Source: Pseudomonas sp. RIT-562
Lineage (GTDB): Bacteria > Pseudomonadota > Gammaproteobacteria > Pseudomonadales > Pseudomonadaceae
Assembly (NCBI RefSeq): GCF_026241895.1
Contig: NZ_JAPJIV010000012.1
Location: forward strand, 62,001 to 126,000
DNA: 64,000 bases
Direction: 5' to 3'
Under the pieces are notes generated by a model that was not told the DNA's origin, made no database searches, and worked only from the letters and a program-made list of their open reading frames with translations. Below, in pieces: positions 33,635 through 42,755 of this stretch. How positions within the stretch are numbered: the stretch's first letter is position 1; the number at the start of each line of letters is the position of its first letter. Position numbers and translations under genes: made by a program.

Positions 33635-34696
33635 GTGGGAGCAAGGCTTGCCGGCGATGGCGATCTTGCGGGCGCTATCGCTGGCAAGCCAGGCTCCTAC
33701 GGTTGATCCGGGGGTACGCTTGATTTTGGCTCGCCACAGACCCGTAGGAGCCCGGCTTGCCGGCGATGGCGATCTTGCGGGCGCTATCGCTGGCAAGCCA
33801 GGCTCCTACGGTGGATCCGGGGGTACGCTTGATTTTGGCTCGCCACAGACCCGTAGGAGCCCGGCTTGCCGGCGATGGCGATCTCGCGGGCGCTATCGCT
33901 GGCAAGCCAGGCTCCTACAGTTGATCCGGGGGTACGCTTGATTTGGCTCGCCACAGACCCGTGGGAGCAAGGCTTGCCCGCGATGGCGATCTTGCGGGCG
34001 TTATCGCTGGCGAGCCAGGCTCCTACGGTTGATCCGGGGGTACGCTTGATTTTGGCTCGCCACAGACCCGTAGGAGCCCGGCTTGCCGGCGATGGCGATC
34101 TCGCGGGCGCTATCGCTGGCAAGCCAGACTCCTACGGTGGATCCGGGGGTACGCTTGATTTTGGCTCGCCACAGACCCGTAGGAGCCCGGCTTGCCGGCG
34201 ATGGCGATCTTGCGGGCGCTATCGCTGGCGAGCCAGACTCCTACAGTTGATCCGGGGGTACGCTTGATTTTGGCTCGCCACAGACCCGTAGGAGCCCGGC
34301 TTGCCGGCGATGGCGATCTCGCGGACGCTATCGCTGGCAAGCCAGGCTCCTACGGTTGATCCGGGGGTACGCTTGATTTTGGCTCGCCACAGACTCGTAC
34401 GAGCCCGGCTTGCCGGGGATGGCGATCTTGCAGGCGCCATCGCTGGCAAGCCAGACTCCTACGGTTGATCCGGGGGTACGCTTGATTTTGGCTCGCCACA
34501 GACCCGTAGGAGCCCGGCTTGCTGGCGATGGCGATCTCGCGGGCGCTATCGCTGGCAAGCCAGGCTCCTACGGTGGATCCGGGGGTACGCTTGATTTTGG
34601 CTCGCCACAGACCCGTAGGAGCCCGGCTTGCCGGCGATGGCGATCTTGCGGGCGCTATCGCTGGCAAGCCAGGCTTCTACAGAGCCAGACTCCTAC
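33635..34696. repeat. large REP tandem array, ten units, 109-bp period
   Basis: Units begin at 33635, 33744, 33853, 33961, 34070, 34179, 34288, 34397, 34506 and 34615. Each unit is a 66-bp hairpin (GTAGGAGCCCGGCTTGCCGG ... GGCAAGCCAGGCTCCTAC) and each 43-bp spacer is nearly the same (GGTTGATCCGGGGGTACGCT...TGGCTCGCCACAGACCC). One spacer has lost a T (period 108 between units 3 and 4), and units 1 and 4 start GTGGGAGCAAGGC. No gene lies in this stretch. ORFs through it are by-products of the repetition. Confidence 0.96.
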
Positions 34697-34726
34697 AGGA
34701 ATAACTCCCCCGGCGGCTTGCGCAAT

Positions 34727-35167
34727 TCAGGCACTTTTGATCATTTCGATCAGGCGTTCCGGCCATACCGTTTCGCGGGTTTGCTGTAACTCATCGACCG
34801 ACCACCACTTGTGCTCGGTCATCACCCGTGCCTCATCTGCCGTCCAGCCATCACGCGTCAATTGCTCATACCGGGAACGCACCACGTAATAGCGCTCCAC
34901 CGACAACACGGTCTCGCCGCTGGGTAACATCATCGTAAAGTTACGCTCGGCCACGCAGGTGCCCACGTCGTCTACCTGCAGCCCGGTTTCTTCGCGCAGT
35001 TCACGAACCGCAGCAGCCTCGAAGCTCTCTCCCTCTTCAACACCGCCACCCGGTGTCGCCCAGTAGTCACGGCCGTCGAGTGCATCGCCCTGGTGCTGGA
35101 ACCGAAAGAGCAGCACCTCGTTCGACGGGTTTATCACCAGCAGTCGTGCAGCATTACGTTGTCGCAT
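34727..35167 (-). CDS. Nudix hydrolase
   Basis: A 146-residue protein with a complete Nudix box, GGGVEEGESFEAAAVRELRE followed by ETGL. ATG 35167 is preferred because AGGGA lies 6 nt upstream, whereas the ATG two codons earlier would overlap that site. Substrates are nucleoside diphosphate-linked compounds; the precise one is not visible. Its 5' side faces the ppnN terminator. Confidence 0.9.
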   Translation of the reverse strand: MRQRNAARLLVINPSNEVLLFRFQHQGDALDGRDYWATPGGGVEEGESFEAAAVRELREETGLQVDDVGTCVAERNFTMMLPSGETVLSVERYYVVRSRYEQLTRDGWTADEARVMTEHKWWSVDELQQTRETVWPERLIEMIKSA

Positions 35168-35186
35168 TGTCATTCCCTGAAAAGCA

Positions 35187-35214
35187 GCGAGCCGAAGCAA
35201 TGGCTTCGGCTCGC
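35187..35214 (-). terminator. hairpin terminator after ppnN
   Basis: GCGAGCCGAAG / CTTCGGCTCGC, an 11-bp perfect stem with a six-base loop, followed on the minus strand by TGCTTTTC. It lies between the ppnN stop and the Nudix gene start. Confidence 0.75.
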
Positions 35215-35238
35215 GATATTACAGGACAGGCCTGCGGG

Positions 35239-36612
35239 CTATGCAACCACGCGATAACACGGCACATACGCCGCGCCGCCCGGCAGTTTCATCCGGTGCT
35301 GGGCCACGAAGGCCTTGAGCAGTTGATCCAGCGGCTGCATGACCGCCGCATCGCCACGGATCTGATAGGGCCCATGTTCTTCGATCAGGCGGATGCCCTT
35401 GTCCTTGACGTTGCCGGCAACGATGCCGGAAAACGCCCGGCGCAGGTTGGCGGCCAGTTCGTGGGCCGGCAGGTCGCGGCTCAGGTTGAGGTTGGCCATG
35501 TTTTCGTGGGTCGGATCGAACGGGCGTTGCAGGCTTTCGTCGATCTTCAACAGCCAGTTGAAGTGGAACGCATCGTTACGCTCGCGGCGGAACTGCTTGA
35601 CCGCCTTGAGGCCCTGGGTCATCTGCCGGGCCACTTCGGCCGGGTCGTCGATGATGATTTCGTAATGCTGTTTCGCCGCCTCGCCAAGGGTGGCGGCAAC
35701 GAACGCGTCAAGCTGCTCCAGGTAAGGCGCCGCATGTTTTGGCCCGGTGAGGATCACCGGGAATGGCAGGCCTTTGTTGTCCGGGTGCATCAGGATCCCG
35801 AGCAGGTACAGGAACTCTTCGGCGGTGCCGGCGCCGCCCGGGAAGATAATGATGCCGTGGCCGACTCGCACGAAGGCTTCCAGGCGTTTTTCGATGTCCG
35901 GCAGGATCACCAGTTCGTTGACGATCGGGTTCGGCGCTTCGGCGGCGATGATCCCGGGCTCGGTCAGGCCCAGGTAGCGGCCACCGTGAATCCGCTGCTT
36001 GGCGTGGGCGATGGTGGCGCCCTTCATCGGGCCTTTCATTACGCCGGGGCCGCAACCGGTGCAGATGTCCAGGCTGCGCAGGCCCAGTTCATGGCCGACT
36101 TCCTTGGTGTACTTGTATTCTTCGGTGTTGATCGAATGGCCACCCCAGCACACCACGATCTTCGGCTCGATACCGGGACGCAGGGTGCGGGCGTTGCGCA
36201 GCAGGTGGAAGACGTAGTCGCTGATGCCCTGGGAACTGCTCAGGTCGATGCGCTGGCTGTCCAGTTCGTTTTCGGTGTAGACGATGTCGCGCAAGGCGCT
36301 GAAGAGCATTTCCCGGGTGCTGGCGATCATTTCGCCATCGACGAACGCATTGGCCGGGGCGTTCAGCAGTTCGAGACGCACGCCACGGTCCTGCTGGTGA
36401 ATGCGGATTTCGAAGTCCTTGTAGGCTTCGAGAATGGTCTTGGCATTATCAACATGCGCGCCGGTGTTGAGGATGGCCAGGGCGCACTGGCGGAAGAGGG
36501 TGTAGGTGCTGCCGGATCCGGCTTCGCTCAGTTGCTGCACTTCACGTTGAGAAAGGGTTTCCAGGCTGCCTTTAGGGCTGACAGAGGCGTTGATTACATG
36601 TCGTTGGGTCAT
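35239..36612 (-). CDS. ppnN: nucleotide 5'-monophosphate nucleosidase PpnN (LOG-like)
   Basis: A 457-residue protein close in length to E. coli PpnN/YgdH. The N-terminal domain (about residues 1-135, with NASVSPKGSLETLSQREVQQ) is the ppGpp-binding part. The central LOG domain has IVVCWGGHSI, the catalytic segment FPGGAGTAEEFLYLLG and GCGPGVMKGPMKGA, and a C-terminal DUF3412 region follows. The enzyme cleaves purine and pyrimidine nucleoside monophosphates to base and ribose 5-phosphate and is stimulated by (p)ppGpp in E. coli. Confidence 0.93.
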   Translation of the reverse strand: MTQRHVINASVSPKGSLETLSQREVQQLSEAGSGSTYTLFRQCALAILNTGAHVDNAKTILEAYKDFEIRIHQQDRGVRLELLNAPANAFVDGEMIASTREMLFSALRDIVYTENELDSQRIDLSSSQGISDYVFHLLRNARTLRPGIEPKIVVCWGGHSINTEEYKYTKEVGHELGLRSLDICTGCGPGVMKGPMKGATIAHAKQRIHGGRYLGLTEPGIIAAEAPNPIVNELVILPDIEKRLEAFVRVGHGIIIFPGGAGTAEEFLYLLGILMHPDNKGLPFPVILTGPKHAAPYLEQLDAFVAATLGEAAKQHYEIIIDDPAEVARQMTQGLKAVKQFRRERNDAFHFNWLLKIDESLQRPFDPTHENMANLNLSRDLPAHELAANLRRAFSGIVAGNVKDKGIRLIEEHGPYQIRGDAAVMQPLDQLLKAFVAQHRMKLPGGAAYVPCYRVVA

Positions 36613-36839
36613 TCAGTGATCCTTAAAACGATGTCACTCGCACGGGGACCGGCCAATGGCATCCGAATAGTGTGTATCCATGAAAGAAGATGGCACGAAC
36701 TGCGCAGTATCGCCACGTTGCCCTTTGACGATGAAAAGATGAAAAGGAGCTCCAGCATAGCTAAATCTGTCGGGAAGGCGATAATGCCCCGCAGTCTTTT
36801 GCCCCTGAATCTATTACCTGAGCAAGGAACCCCGTCGCA

Positions 36840-37370
36840 ATGTTCGAAATCCAGCCGATGAACGCCCAGACCTATCGACAACAGACTCGGCGCAGCACGG
36901 TGATTATTGCCCTGGTGTTCCTGGTGCTGGCGATGCTGCTGTCGACGGTGGCGGTGGCCGTGTTCGGCGAACCCGGCGGCGACAACATGCGCTTCAACGT
37001 CGGCGGGGTGTTCGTGGCGGTGTTGCTGATGGTCGCGTTGATGCGTTCAGTGTTCTGGAACCAGCCGTGGATGGCCGCAGCCGTCTATGGCTGGCAGCTC
37101 AAGCGCAGCCTGATGAGCGTGACCAATGTCATGCACCAGGTCACCGCTGCGGTGGAACGCGATGACCCCCGCGCGCTGAAGTTGCTACGCTTCTATCATC
37201 TGGGCCTGACCCAGATGCACGAGCTGGACGGCAACTCCAGCGACCACGGGCAATTGAACCGCGAGATCGACCAGCACAAGGCGCGAATGGAAGCGCTGGG
37301 CATCGACATCGGGCAGACACGACTGGATCCCGCCTGGATCGACGCCGTGAAGCAGACGTCGAAACCATAA
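36840..37370 (+). CDS. DUF3087 membrane protein
   Basis: A 176-residue protein with two membrane helices (about residues 20-43 and 54-75), then a cytoplasmic helical domain: HQVTAAVERDDPRALKLLRF, YHLGLTQMHELDGNSSDH and an IDQHKARMEALGI ending. Matches DUF3087 of Gammaproteobacteria, function unknown. AAGGAA ribosome site upstream of ATG 36840. A diguanylate cyclase gene starts 16 bp downstream on the same strand. Confidence 0.85.
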   Translation: MFEIQPMNAQTYRQQTRRSTVIIALVFLVLAMLLSTVAVAVFGEPGGDNMRFNVGGVFVAVLLMVALMRSVFWNQPWMAAAVYGWQLKRSLMSVTNVMHQVTAAVERDDPRALKLLRFYHLGLTQMHELDGNSSDHGQLNREIDQHKARMEALGIDIGQTRLDPAWIDAVKQTSKP

Positions 37371-37386
37371 GAGGTCAGGGAGTGAC

Positions 37387-38964
37387 ATGGGACAAATGTC
37401 CATCAACGAGCATCTCGATAATACCCAGCCGGCCGTGCTATTGAACGATGGCCAGGGGTTGTTCAGGCTGAAAATCCGTTCACTGGTGTTTTTCCTGATC
37501 GCCGTGTGCCTGTCGATGACCACCATCGCCGGCTGGGAAGTCTGGAGTTCGCGCCAGTACCACCTGCGGGACAAGGAAGTGGCGATGTCCAACCTTGCGC
37601 AGGCCCTGGCCTGGCAGGCGCAGGCGTCGATCAAGCAGGCGGACACGCTGCTGCTGACGTTGGTCGAGCGCCTGGAGAACGAAGGCATCGAATCGGCTCG
37701 CCAGCCCAGGATGCAACGCCTGCTGGCAGTCCAGCGTCGCGAGCTGAGCCAGCTGCACGGCCTGTTCGTCTACGACCAGAGCGGGCAGTGGATCGCCAAC
37801 TCCAACGGCGCCGACCTGCCGAACGCCAATAATTCGGACCGCGAGTACTTTATTTATCACCGCGATCATCTTGATCGCGGGCCCCACATCGGCCCGTCGA
37901 TCAAGAGTCGATCCACTGGCGAATGGATCATGACCGTGTCGCGCCGGGTCAGTCATCCGGACGGCAGCTTTGCTGGCGTGGCCCTGGCGACCATACATCT
38001 GAGCCATTTTCTCGCGCTCTACGACAGCATCGACATGGGCCGCAACGGCGTGATCAACCTGATCGCCGATGACGCGACGATCGTCGTGCGTCGTCCGTTC
38101 AAGGAAGCCGAAGTCGGCAGCAGCGTGGCCAATGGTCCGCTGTTCAAGCAACTGCTGCCCCTGGGCGATTCCGGAACGGCCAGGGTCAGGTCGGTGGTTG
38201 ATGGGGTGGAGCGGGTGGTCGGCTTTCGTCGGGTCGAGGGTTACCCGCTGATCGTGTTCACCGCGTTGAATCAGCAAGAAGTACTCACCGGCTGGCGCGA
38301 GGAATCGTGGCTCAGCGCCGGCATCGTCGCCCTGTTCCTCGGGCTGTTGGGGCTGCTGGGGTATCGTCTGATCCGCTTGATGAAGCAGCAGAACCACATT
38401 CAGAGCGTGCTGCTGGACGCCCAGGAAAAGCTGCTGGAGGTTAATCGCGGCCTGGAGTTGATTGCCTTGGAAGATGCCCTGACGGGACTGTCCAACCGGC
38501 GCCAGTTCGATTTGTTCATCATCACCGAGATGCGCCGCGCCCGACGCACCCAGACCCACCTCGCGCTACTGATGATCGATGTCGATCATTTCAAGCGTTT
38601 CAACGATCTGTACGGCCACGTGGCGGGCGACGCGTGCCTGCGCAAAATCAGCTCGATCATCAGCGCGCACATCAAGCGCCCCGGTGATCTGGCCGCGCGA
38701 TACGGCGGCGAGGAGTTCACGGTGGTGCTGCCGGGTACCGACTATGTCGGCGCGTTCCTGGTGGCGGAGAAAATCCGCCAGGCAGTGCAATTGGCGGCGA
38801 TCGAACACAGCGAGGGCGTCGAAGGCACGGTCACCGTGAGCGTTGGGGTCTGCGCCTGGGATCCGGCTTCGCACGCTCAGCCCGATGACCTGGTGCGATC
38901 CGCCGACCGCGCGCTGTACGTGGCCAAGGCCAGTGGACGCAACATGAGTGTGATCGACAAATAG
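37387..38964 (+). CDS. membrane diguanylate cyclase with dCache sensor
   Basis: A 525-residue protein. A membrane helix near residues 30-52, then a periplasmic double-Cache domain (DQSGQWIANSNG, NNSDREYFIYHRDH, PSIKSRSTGEWIMTVSRRV) up to about 305, a second membrane helix near 312-332 and a C-terminal GGDEF domain. The active site is GGEEF at residues 440-444 and a c-di-GMP inhibitory I-site, Arg431-X-X-Asp434, lies five residues before it, so it should be an active and feedback-inhibited cyclase. AGGGAG ribosome site. The ligand sensed is unknown. Confidence 0.93.
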   Translation: MGQMSINEHLDNTQPAVLLNDGQGLFRLKIRSLVFFLIAVCLSMTTIAGWEVWSSRQYHLRDKEVAMSNLAQALAWQAQASIKQADTLLLTLVERLENEGIESARQPRMQRLLAVQRRELSQLHGLFVYDQSGQWIANSNGADLPNANNSDREYFIYHRDHLDRGPHIGPSIKSRSTGEWIMTVSRRVSHPDGSFAGVALATIHLSHFLALYDSIDMGRNGVINLIADDATIVVRRPFKEAEVGSSVANGPLFKQLLPLGDSGTARVRSVVDGVERVVGFRRVEGYPLIVFTALNQQEVLTGWREESWLSAGIVALFLGLLGLLGYRLIRLMKQQNHIQSVLLDAQEKLLEVNRGLELIALEDALTGLSNRRQFDLFIITEMRRARRTQTHLALLMIDVDHFKRFNDLYGHVAGDACLRKISSIISAHIKRPGDLAARYGGEEFTVVLPGTDYVGAFLVAEKIRQAVQLAAIEHSEGVEGTVTVSVGVCAWDPASHAQPDDLVRSADRALYVAKASGRNMSVIDK

Positions 38965-38966
38965 CT

Positions 38967-39341
38967 TCAGCGGCGCGGCCCCGGGCGCATTTTCAGCAGC
39001 AGACGCAGGTAGATCCCGAGGTTGAGCACCAGTACCACGGCGCCCAGCCCCAATTGGATAGTCGGGGTCAGGCCGGCCGGATAGATCGCCGGCCAGATGT
39101 AATGTTCGACGAAACCGCCGGCATAGCCGGTCTGGCCGGCCGCGTCGCGCATGCGGTTCTCCCATTCGGTGAGCGGGCAAAACAGGTGAAAGACTTCCAC
39201 CGAGATGCCCCATGCGACCGCAGGCAGGTGCAGCACCGCCAGCTGGCGCCATTTGAGTACCAGCAGCCCGCCAAACAGCACGACCAGAATGAACAGCAGA
39301 TGAAACAGCACCAGCCCGTCGGCGGCGATTCGGTAGAGCAT
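38967..39341 (-). CDS. DUF2784 membrane protein
   Basis: A 124-residue protein with three or four membrane helices: ADGLVLFHLLFILVVLFGGL, a hydrophobic stretch around LAVLHLPAVAWGI, and LGAVVLVLNLGIYLRLLL. The CPLTEWENRMRDAAGQTGY motif between them, with Cys and acidic residues, is the DUF2784 signature. Converges on the cyclase gene with two bases between the stops. Function unknown. Confidence 0.85.
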   Translation of the reverse strand: MLYRIAADGLVLFHLLFILVVLFGGLLVLKWRQLAVLHLPAVAWGISVEVFHLFCPLTEWENRMRDAAGQTGYAGGFVEHYIWPAIYPAGLTPTIQLGLGAVVLVLNLGIYLRLLLKMRPGPRR

Positions 39342-39477
39342 AGGGGCTTCCCTGGTTGTGCCGGATGGACTGCGCCATGGTACTCGGTCGACGGGCGGCA
39401 AATAACTGGAAATTGTGCATGCCTTCGCGAGTAAGTACTGGCAAAGTTGCAGGTCTTTTTTCCAGTCGCAGAACGCT

Positions 39478-40179
39478 ATGTCCAACGCTCATATGCCCCG
39501 CAGCGCATTCTTGCGCGGCGCCGTGGCGATCCTTCCCTTGTCCCTGGCGACCGCGCCCTGGGGCCTGCTGGCCGGCTCCATGGCCATCGAAGCCAACCTT
39601 ACGCCCCTGCAAGGCCAGGGCTTGTCGAGCATCGTATTTGCCGGCGCCGCACAACTCGTCGCCATTGGCATGCTTAAGGGCGGCGCGGGGATCTTCTCGA
39701 TCCTGCTAACCACGCTGCTGCTGACCTCCCAGCATTTGCTCTACGGCATGAGCCTGCGCTCGGTGATCTCGCCGCTGCCGGGGCGCTGGCGGGTGGGCTT
39801 GGGCTTTTTGCTCACCGACGAGCTATTCGCCCTGACTAGCCAGCACGATAAGCAACAGTTCAACCGCTGGTACGCCCTTGGGGTCGGGTTGACGTTCTAT
39901 ATCGCCTGGAATCTCTTCACCCTGGCCGGCATCGTGCTCGGCAGCAGTATCCCTGGGCTGGAACACCTGGGCCTGGACTTCTCGATCGCCGCGACCTTCA
40001 TCGCCCTGATCACTCCCGTGGTGCGCAACGTGCCCACCGTGGTGTGCGTCGCGGTGGCGCTGTTCTGTTCGGTGCTGTTCAGTTACTGGCAATGGGGCTC
40101 GGCGCTGGTACTGGCGGGGCTGGCGGGAATGATGGCGGGATTTGTGTGCAACAAACTTTATCTGGGGCAAACGGCATGA
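39478..40179 (+). CDS. azlC: AzlC-family branched-chain amino-acid exporter, large subunit
   Basis: A 233-residue protein with several membrane helices and the AzlC pattern: LPLSLATAPWGLLAGSMAIE, SIVFAGAAQLVAIGML, LLTSQHLLYGMSLRS and FLLTDELFALTS. It pairs with the AzlD-type gene through an ATGA overlap. AzlCD transporters export branched-chain amino acids or analogues (azaleucine). The symbol is by family resemblance. Confidence 0.9.
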   Translation: MSNAHMPRSAFLRGAVAILPLSLATAPWGLLAGSMAIEANLTPLQGQGLSSIVFAGAAQLVAIGMLKGGAGIFSILLTTLLLTSQHLLYGMSLRSVISPLPGRWRVGLGFLLTDELFALTSQHDKQQFNRWYALGVGLTFYIAWNLFTLAGIVLGSSIPGLEHLGLDFSIAATFIALITPVVRNVPTVVCVAVALFCSVLFSYWQWGSALVLAGLAGMMAGFVCNKLYLGQTA

Positions 40180-40490
40180 TGGTCTGGGCAGTCATTTTCG
40201 GCATGGGCGTGCTGGTGTTTCTCAACCGCTACGTATTTCTGGAGCCGCGCTTGCCAGTACGCCTGAGCAGCAACGCCCGGCAATTTCTCGGTTTTGCCGT
40301 ACCCGGCATGCTCACCGCCATCTGCGGGCCCATCGTGTTCATGCCGGAAAAGCAACTGAACCTGCAGTGGGACAATCCCTACCTGCTTAGCTCACTGGTG
40401 GCGGTGGGGCTGGTGCTGTGGTCCCGCAGCACTTTGCTGAGCATGCTGTTGAGCATGGCGTTTTTCTTTGCGCTGCGCTGGTGGCTGTAA
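40176..40490 (+). CDS. azlD: AzlD-family exporter, small subunit
   Basis: A 104-residue protein with three or four membrane helices, including WAVIFGMGVLVFLNRYVFLE and LLSSLVAVGLVLWS. Starts at ATGATG (40176 or 40179) overlapping the AzlC stop. The small partner of the AzlCD exporter. Confidence 0.9.
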   Translation: MMVWAVIFGMGVLVFLNRYVFLEPRLPVRLSSNARQFLGFAVPGMLTAICGPIVFMPEKQLNLQWDNPYLLSSLVAVGLVLWSRSTLLSMLLSMAFFFALRWWL

Positions 40491-40536
40491 TTCTGTTCTA
40501 CGCTTGAGTGGATGACCTTCAGGATGAGAGGTGAAC

Positions 40537-40683
40537 ATGGCCAATGAACCCAAGCGTCCGGATCCGGACGAACCCGACGAAGCAGAAATACAAGAGCAGA
40601 ACAGGCGCTCGAAGCAGGACTGGAAACATGACGACAGCCGAGAGCTGTCAGAGCGTGATCAGGAACGTCCACTGAAACCTTGA
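40537..40683 (+). CDS. 48-residue hydrophilic protein
   Basis: MANEPKRPDPDEPDEAEIQE starts a very charged product of 48 residues ending ERDQERPLKP. GAGAGG ribosome site 6 nt before ATG 40537. Probably intrinsically disordered, like small stress-associated hydrophilic proteins of pseudomonads. It lies 46 bp after azlD; no family recognised. Confidence 0.55.
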   Translation: MANEPKRPDPDEPDEAEIQEQNRRSKQDWKHDDSRELSERDQERPLKP

Positions 40684-40750
40684 ACCGTGTTTTCTTCGCG
40701 GCGGCGCCTGCAGTTGTGTTTGCAAGAGCCGCCGCGCTGCAGCCGTGCGC

Positions 40751-41098
40751 TCAGATATCTTCCAGCTGGGAGAAATCGGGGTGCGTCGCGCGATAGCCCA
40801 GGGTCCTGTCGATCCAGGCATTGAGCTCATTGACCATCACCGGAGGCTTGCCTGGGTAGCGCTGCAAGGTTGCGCGCAGGGTGGTGTCGATATTGGGCAC
40901 CGAGGCCAGGTTTCGGGTCTTGATGTATTGCCCGATGAAACAATCGAGTTGATAACGTTCGGTGGTCGACAGGTGGACACACTCGAGGCTGCTGATTTGC
41001 CTGATGTAAAAATCGTCGCGCAACTGGGTTCTCTGCAAGGCTGGAGTTACTGGGTTTCCGTCCTTGTTGACTCTGCGGTCAGTCAAGGAAATGGCCAT
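40751..41098 (-). CDS. hypothetical protein (115 aa)
   Basis: A 115-residue soluble protein with no recognised domain. Sequence is well mixed (RTQLRDDFYIRQISSLECVH, TTERYQLDCFIGQYIKTRNL, PPVMVNELNAWIDRTLG), suggesting a real fold, and the codon use is normal. There is no obvious ribosome site at the ATG. Stands alone between AzlCD and the SRAP gene. Confidence 0.6.
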   Translation of the reverse strand: MAISLTDRRVNKDGNPVTPALQRTQLRDDFYIRQISSLECVHLSTTERYQLDCFIGQYIKTRNLASVPNIDTTLRATLQRYPGKPPVMVNELNAWIDRTLGYRATHPDFSQLEDI

Positions 41099-41262
41099 GG
41101 AAATGCGGCGCGCATGCTAGCGGCACTGACCCGGAATGTATGTATTACAGTCGAAATGTCAGACAGGCGGTTGGCGCGGCAAATGGCCATGCTTCGTTCG
41201 CTTGTTAAGCTGTTGAAACACTCTGTGTAACGTTGCAGATGCCTGCATATTTAGCTGTGCAG

Positions 41263-41940
41263 TTACATAAGTTGTTCAATCAGTTCTGGTCCCTGGTTAC
41301 GCACATTACCCACTGCCTTGCTGACTCGGAACCACTCGAACACTTCGCTGGCTTCGCCTTGAAACAAGGCCATCTGCTCGGCGCGTTCCTTGGGCGTGGC
41401 GGGGTCGAGCCATTCCTGGGCAAGTTCGGCAGATAGCACAATCGGGCGGCGATCGTGGATGTCGAGCATGCCGCCTGCGCTGTCGGCGGTCAGGATGACA
41501 AAACCGTCCTCGGGGTTGGGTTCGGCGTCGCCCGCAGGAAATTGGCCGATGGCCGCACAGTAGACTGGCGCCCGGTCCTTGCGGCGGATCAACCAGGGTT
41601 GTTTGCCTTCGCCGCTGTCGACCCATTCGAACCAATTGTCCACCGGCACAATCGCCCGGTGCGGCCAGATGGGGCGGAAGTAGGGGCCATGGGCGACCTT
41701 TTCCACCCGGGCGTTGATGGGCGGGGCACGGTCCTTGGCCCAGTGCGGCCGCCAGCCCCAGCGCACCAGGTCGGCGTGCACACCGTCGGGTTCCAGGTGC
41801 AGCAGGGCGAGGCGGGTGGTTGGCGCGGCGTTATAGCGAGCCAGGGGTTCATTGCCGACGTGGTTGATCAGTGCGTCGGGGATGCTCAGGGCCGCGACGA
41901 AGTCATGGATGCCGCGGTATTGGGTGAGGCGTCCGCACAT
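41263..41940 (-). CDS. SRAP-family (HMCES/YedK) DNA-protein crosslink protein
   Basis: A 225-residue protein with the SRAP catalytic features: Cys2 exposed after removal of Met1 (MCGRLTQY), RYNAAPTTRLAL, INARVEKV, the VDNWFEW motif and DIHDRRPIVL with the conserved His. YedK and HMCES use Cys2 to form a thiazolidine crosslink with abasic sites in single-stranded DNA, protecting them. Full length compared with E. coli YedK. No LexA box was looked for in detail. Confidence 0.92.
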   Translation of the reverse strand: MCGRLTQYRGIHDFVAALSIPDALINHVGNEPLARYNAAPTTRLALLHLEPDGVHADLVRWGWRPHWAKDRAPPINARVEKVAHGPYFRPIWPHRAIVPVDNWFEWVDSGEGKQPWLIRRKDRAPVYCAAIGQFPAGDAEPNPEDGFVILTADSAGGMLDIHDRRPIVLSAELAQEWLDPATPKERAEQMALFQGEASEVFEWFRVSKAVGNVRNQGPELIEQLM

Positions 41941-41989
41941 AGATTGGTCCTCTTTCCGCCCTTACGGCGTTTGTATGTCCTATAGGACT

Positions 41990-42400
41990 GTAGGAGCTGT
42001 CGAGTGAAACGAGGCTGCGATCTTTTGATCTTGCTTGGCGTACATATCCGTTGCTGCGGTAACGGCTTCTAAGGGTTCCGCCCTTACGGCGGGTCACTTT
42101 CGAAAAGCGCGAAAGTAACCAAAGCGCTTTTTGCCCCACCACTCGGCACCTCGCCCAGGCTCGGTGTGCCCGAACGCAGGCATTGCTCCGCGGGTCGCCG
42201 CGATGGGCCGTCCCTGGCCCAGCGCGGCTAAACCGGCATCCTTGCCGGTTTCCCCGCTGCGCAATACCTGCGTTCGGCCAGCGTGGTTAATGGGGCGTCC
42301 GTGATCAACAACAGGGCCGTGGCGGCCTTCGGGCCGACCAAGGCATCAAGCCGGCTCGCTGCGCTCGTTGCTCGTGCGCATCCTCGACGTTGGCGCTGCC
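41990..42400. repeat. dispersed Pseudomonas repeat block
   Basis: A partial copy of the palindrome class of 5433-5520 (TAGGAGCTG...GGCTGCGATCTTTTGATC, 41990-42031) is followed by a roughly 340-bp GC-rich block with no credible gene. It contains inverted motifs CCGCCCTTACGGCGGG and CACTTTCGAAAAGCGCGAAAGT. I recognise this block from memory as a dispersed repeat common between Pseudomonas genes; no mobility gene is present. Confidence 0.6.
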
Positions 42401-42406
42401 TTCCCT

Positions 42407-42650
42407 GTAGGAGCCTGGCTTGCCAGCGATGGCGTCCGTAAGATCGCCATCGCCGGCAAGCCGGGCTCCTACGGGTCCACGTCGACCCCAAATCCCGCGT
42501 ACACCCGAATCACTGTAGGAGCCTGGCTTGCCAGCGATGGCGTCCGTAAGATCGCCATCGCCGGCAAGCCGGGCTCCTACGGGTCCACGTCGAACCCAAA
42601 TCCCGCGTACACCCGAATCACTGTAGGAGCCTGGCTTGCCAGCGATGGCG
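42407..42650. repeat. REP tandem array, three units, 108-bp period
   Basis: Units 42407-42472, 42515-42580 and 42623-42650 (truncated). The units are the reverse complement of those in the 10.8 and 33.6 kb arrays. Spacers (GGGTCCACGTCGA..CCCAAATCCCGCGTACACCC) differ from each other by one base. Confidence 0.93.
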
Positions 42651-42755
42651 GCGTATCATTCACCATCAATGTAGACTGACCCACCGCCACCCCCCTTCAA
42701 TTCCTATTCGCCCCCGCCGCGCCGCAGAGGCGCAATCGTCTGGCCAAGGCAAACC

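Noticed and set aside
33647..34704. Series of overlapping ORFs on both strands with repeated peptides (MPAIAPARSPSPASRAPTGL and similar)
   Set aside because: They are translations of the 109-bp REP units. 109 is not a multiple of three, so the frame rotates each unit; there are no ribosome sites and the same happens at 10.8, 42.4 and 54.7 kb.
35053..36861. 602-codon ORF on the plus strand
   Set aside because: Antisense of ppnN; the protein has the Gly/Ala/Val/Gln-rich composition of high-GC shadows and ppnN is clearly the gene.
40697..40736. CGCGGCGGC/GCCGCCGCG hairpin after the 48-residue protein gene
   Set aside because: The stem is strong but no U-tail follows in either direction, so it is not called a terminator.
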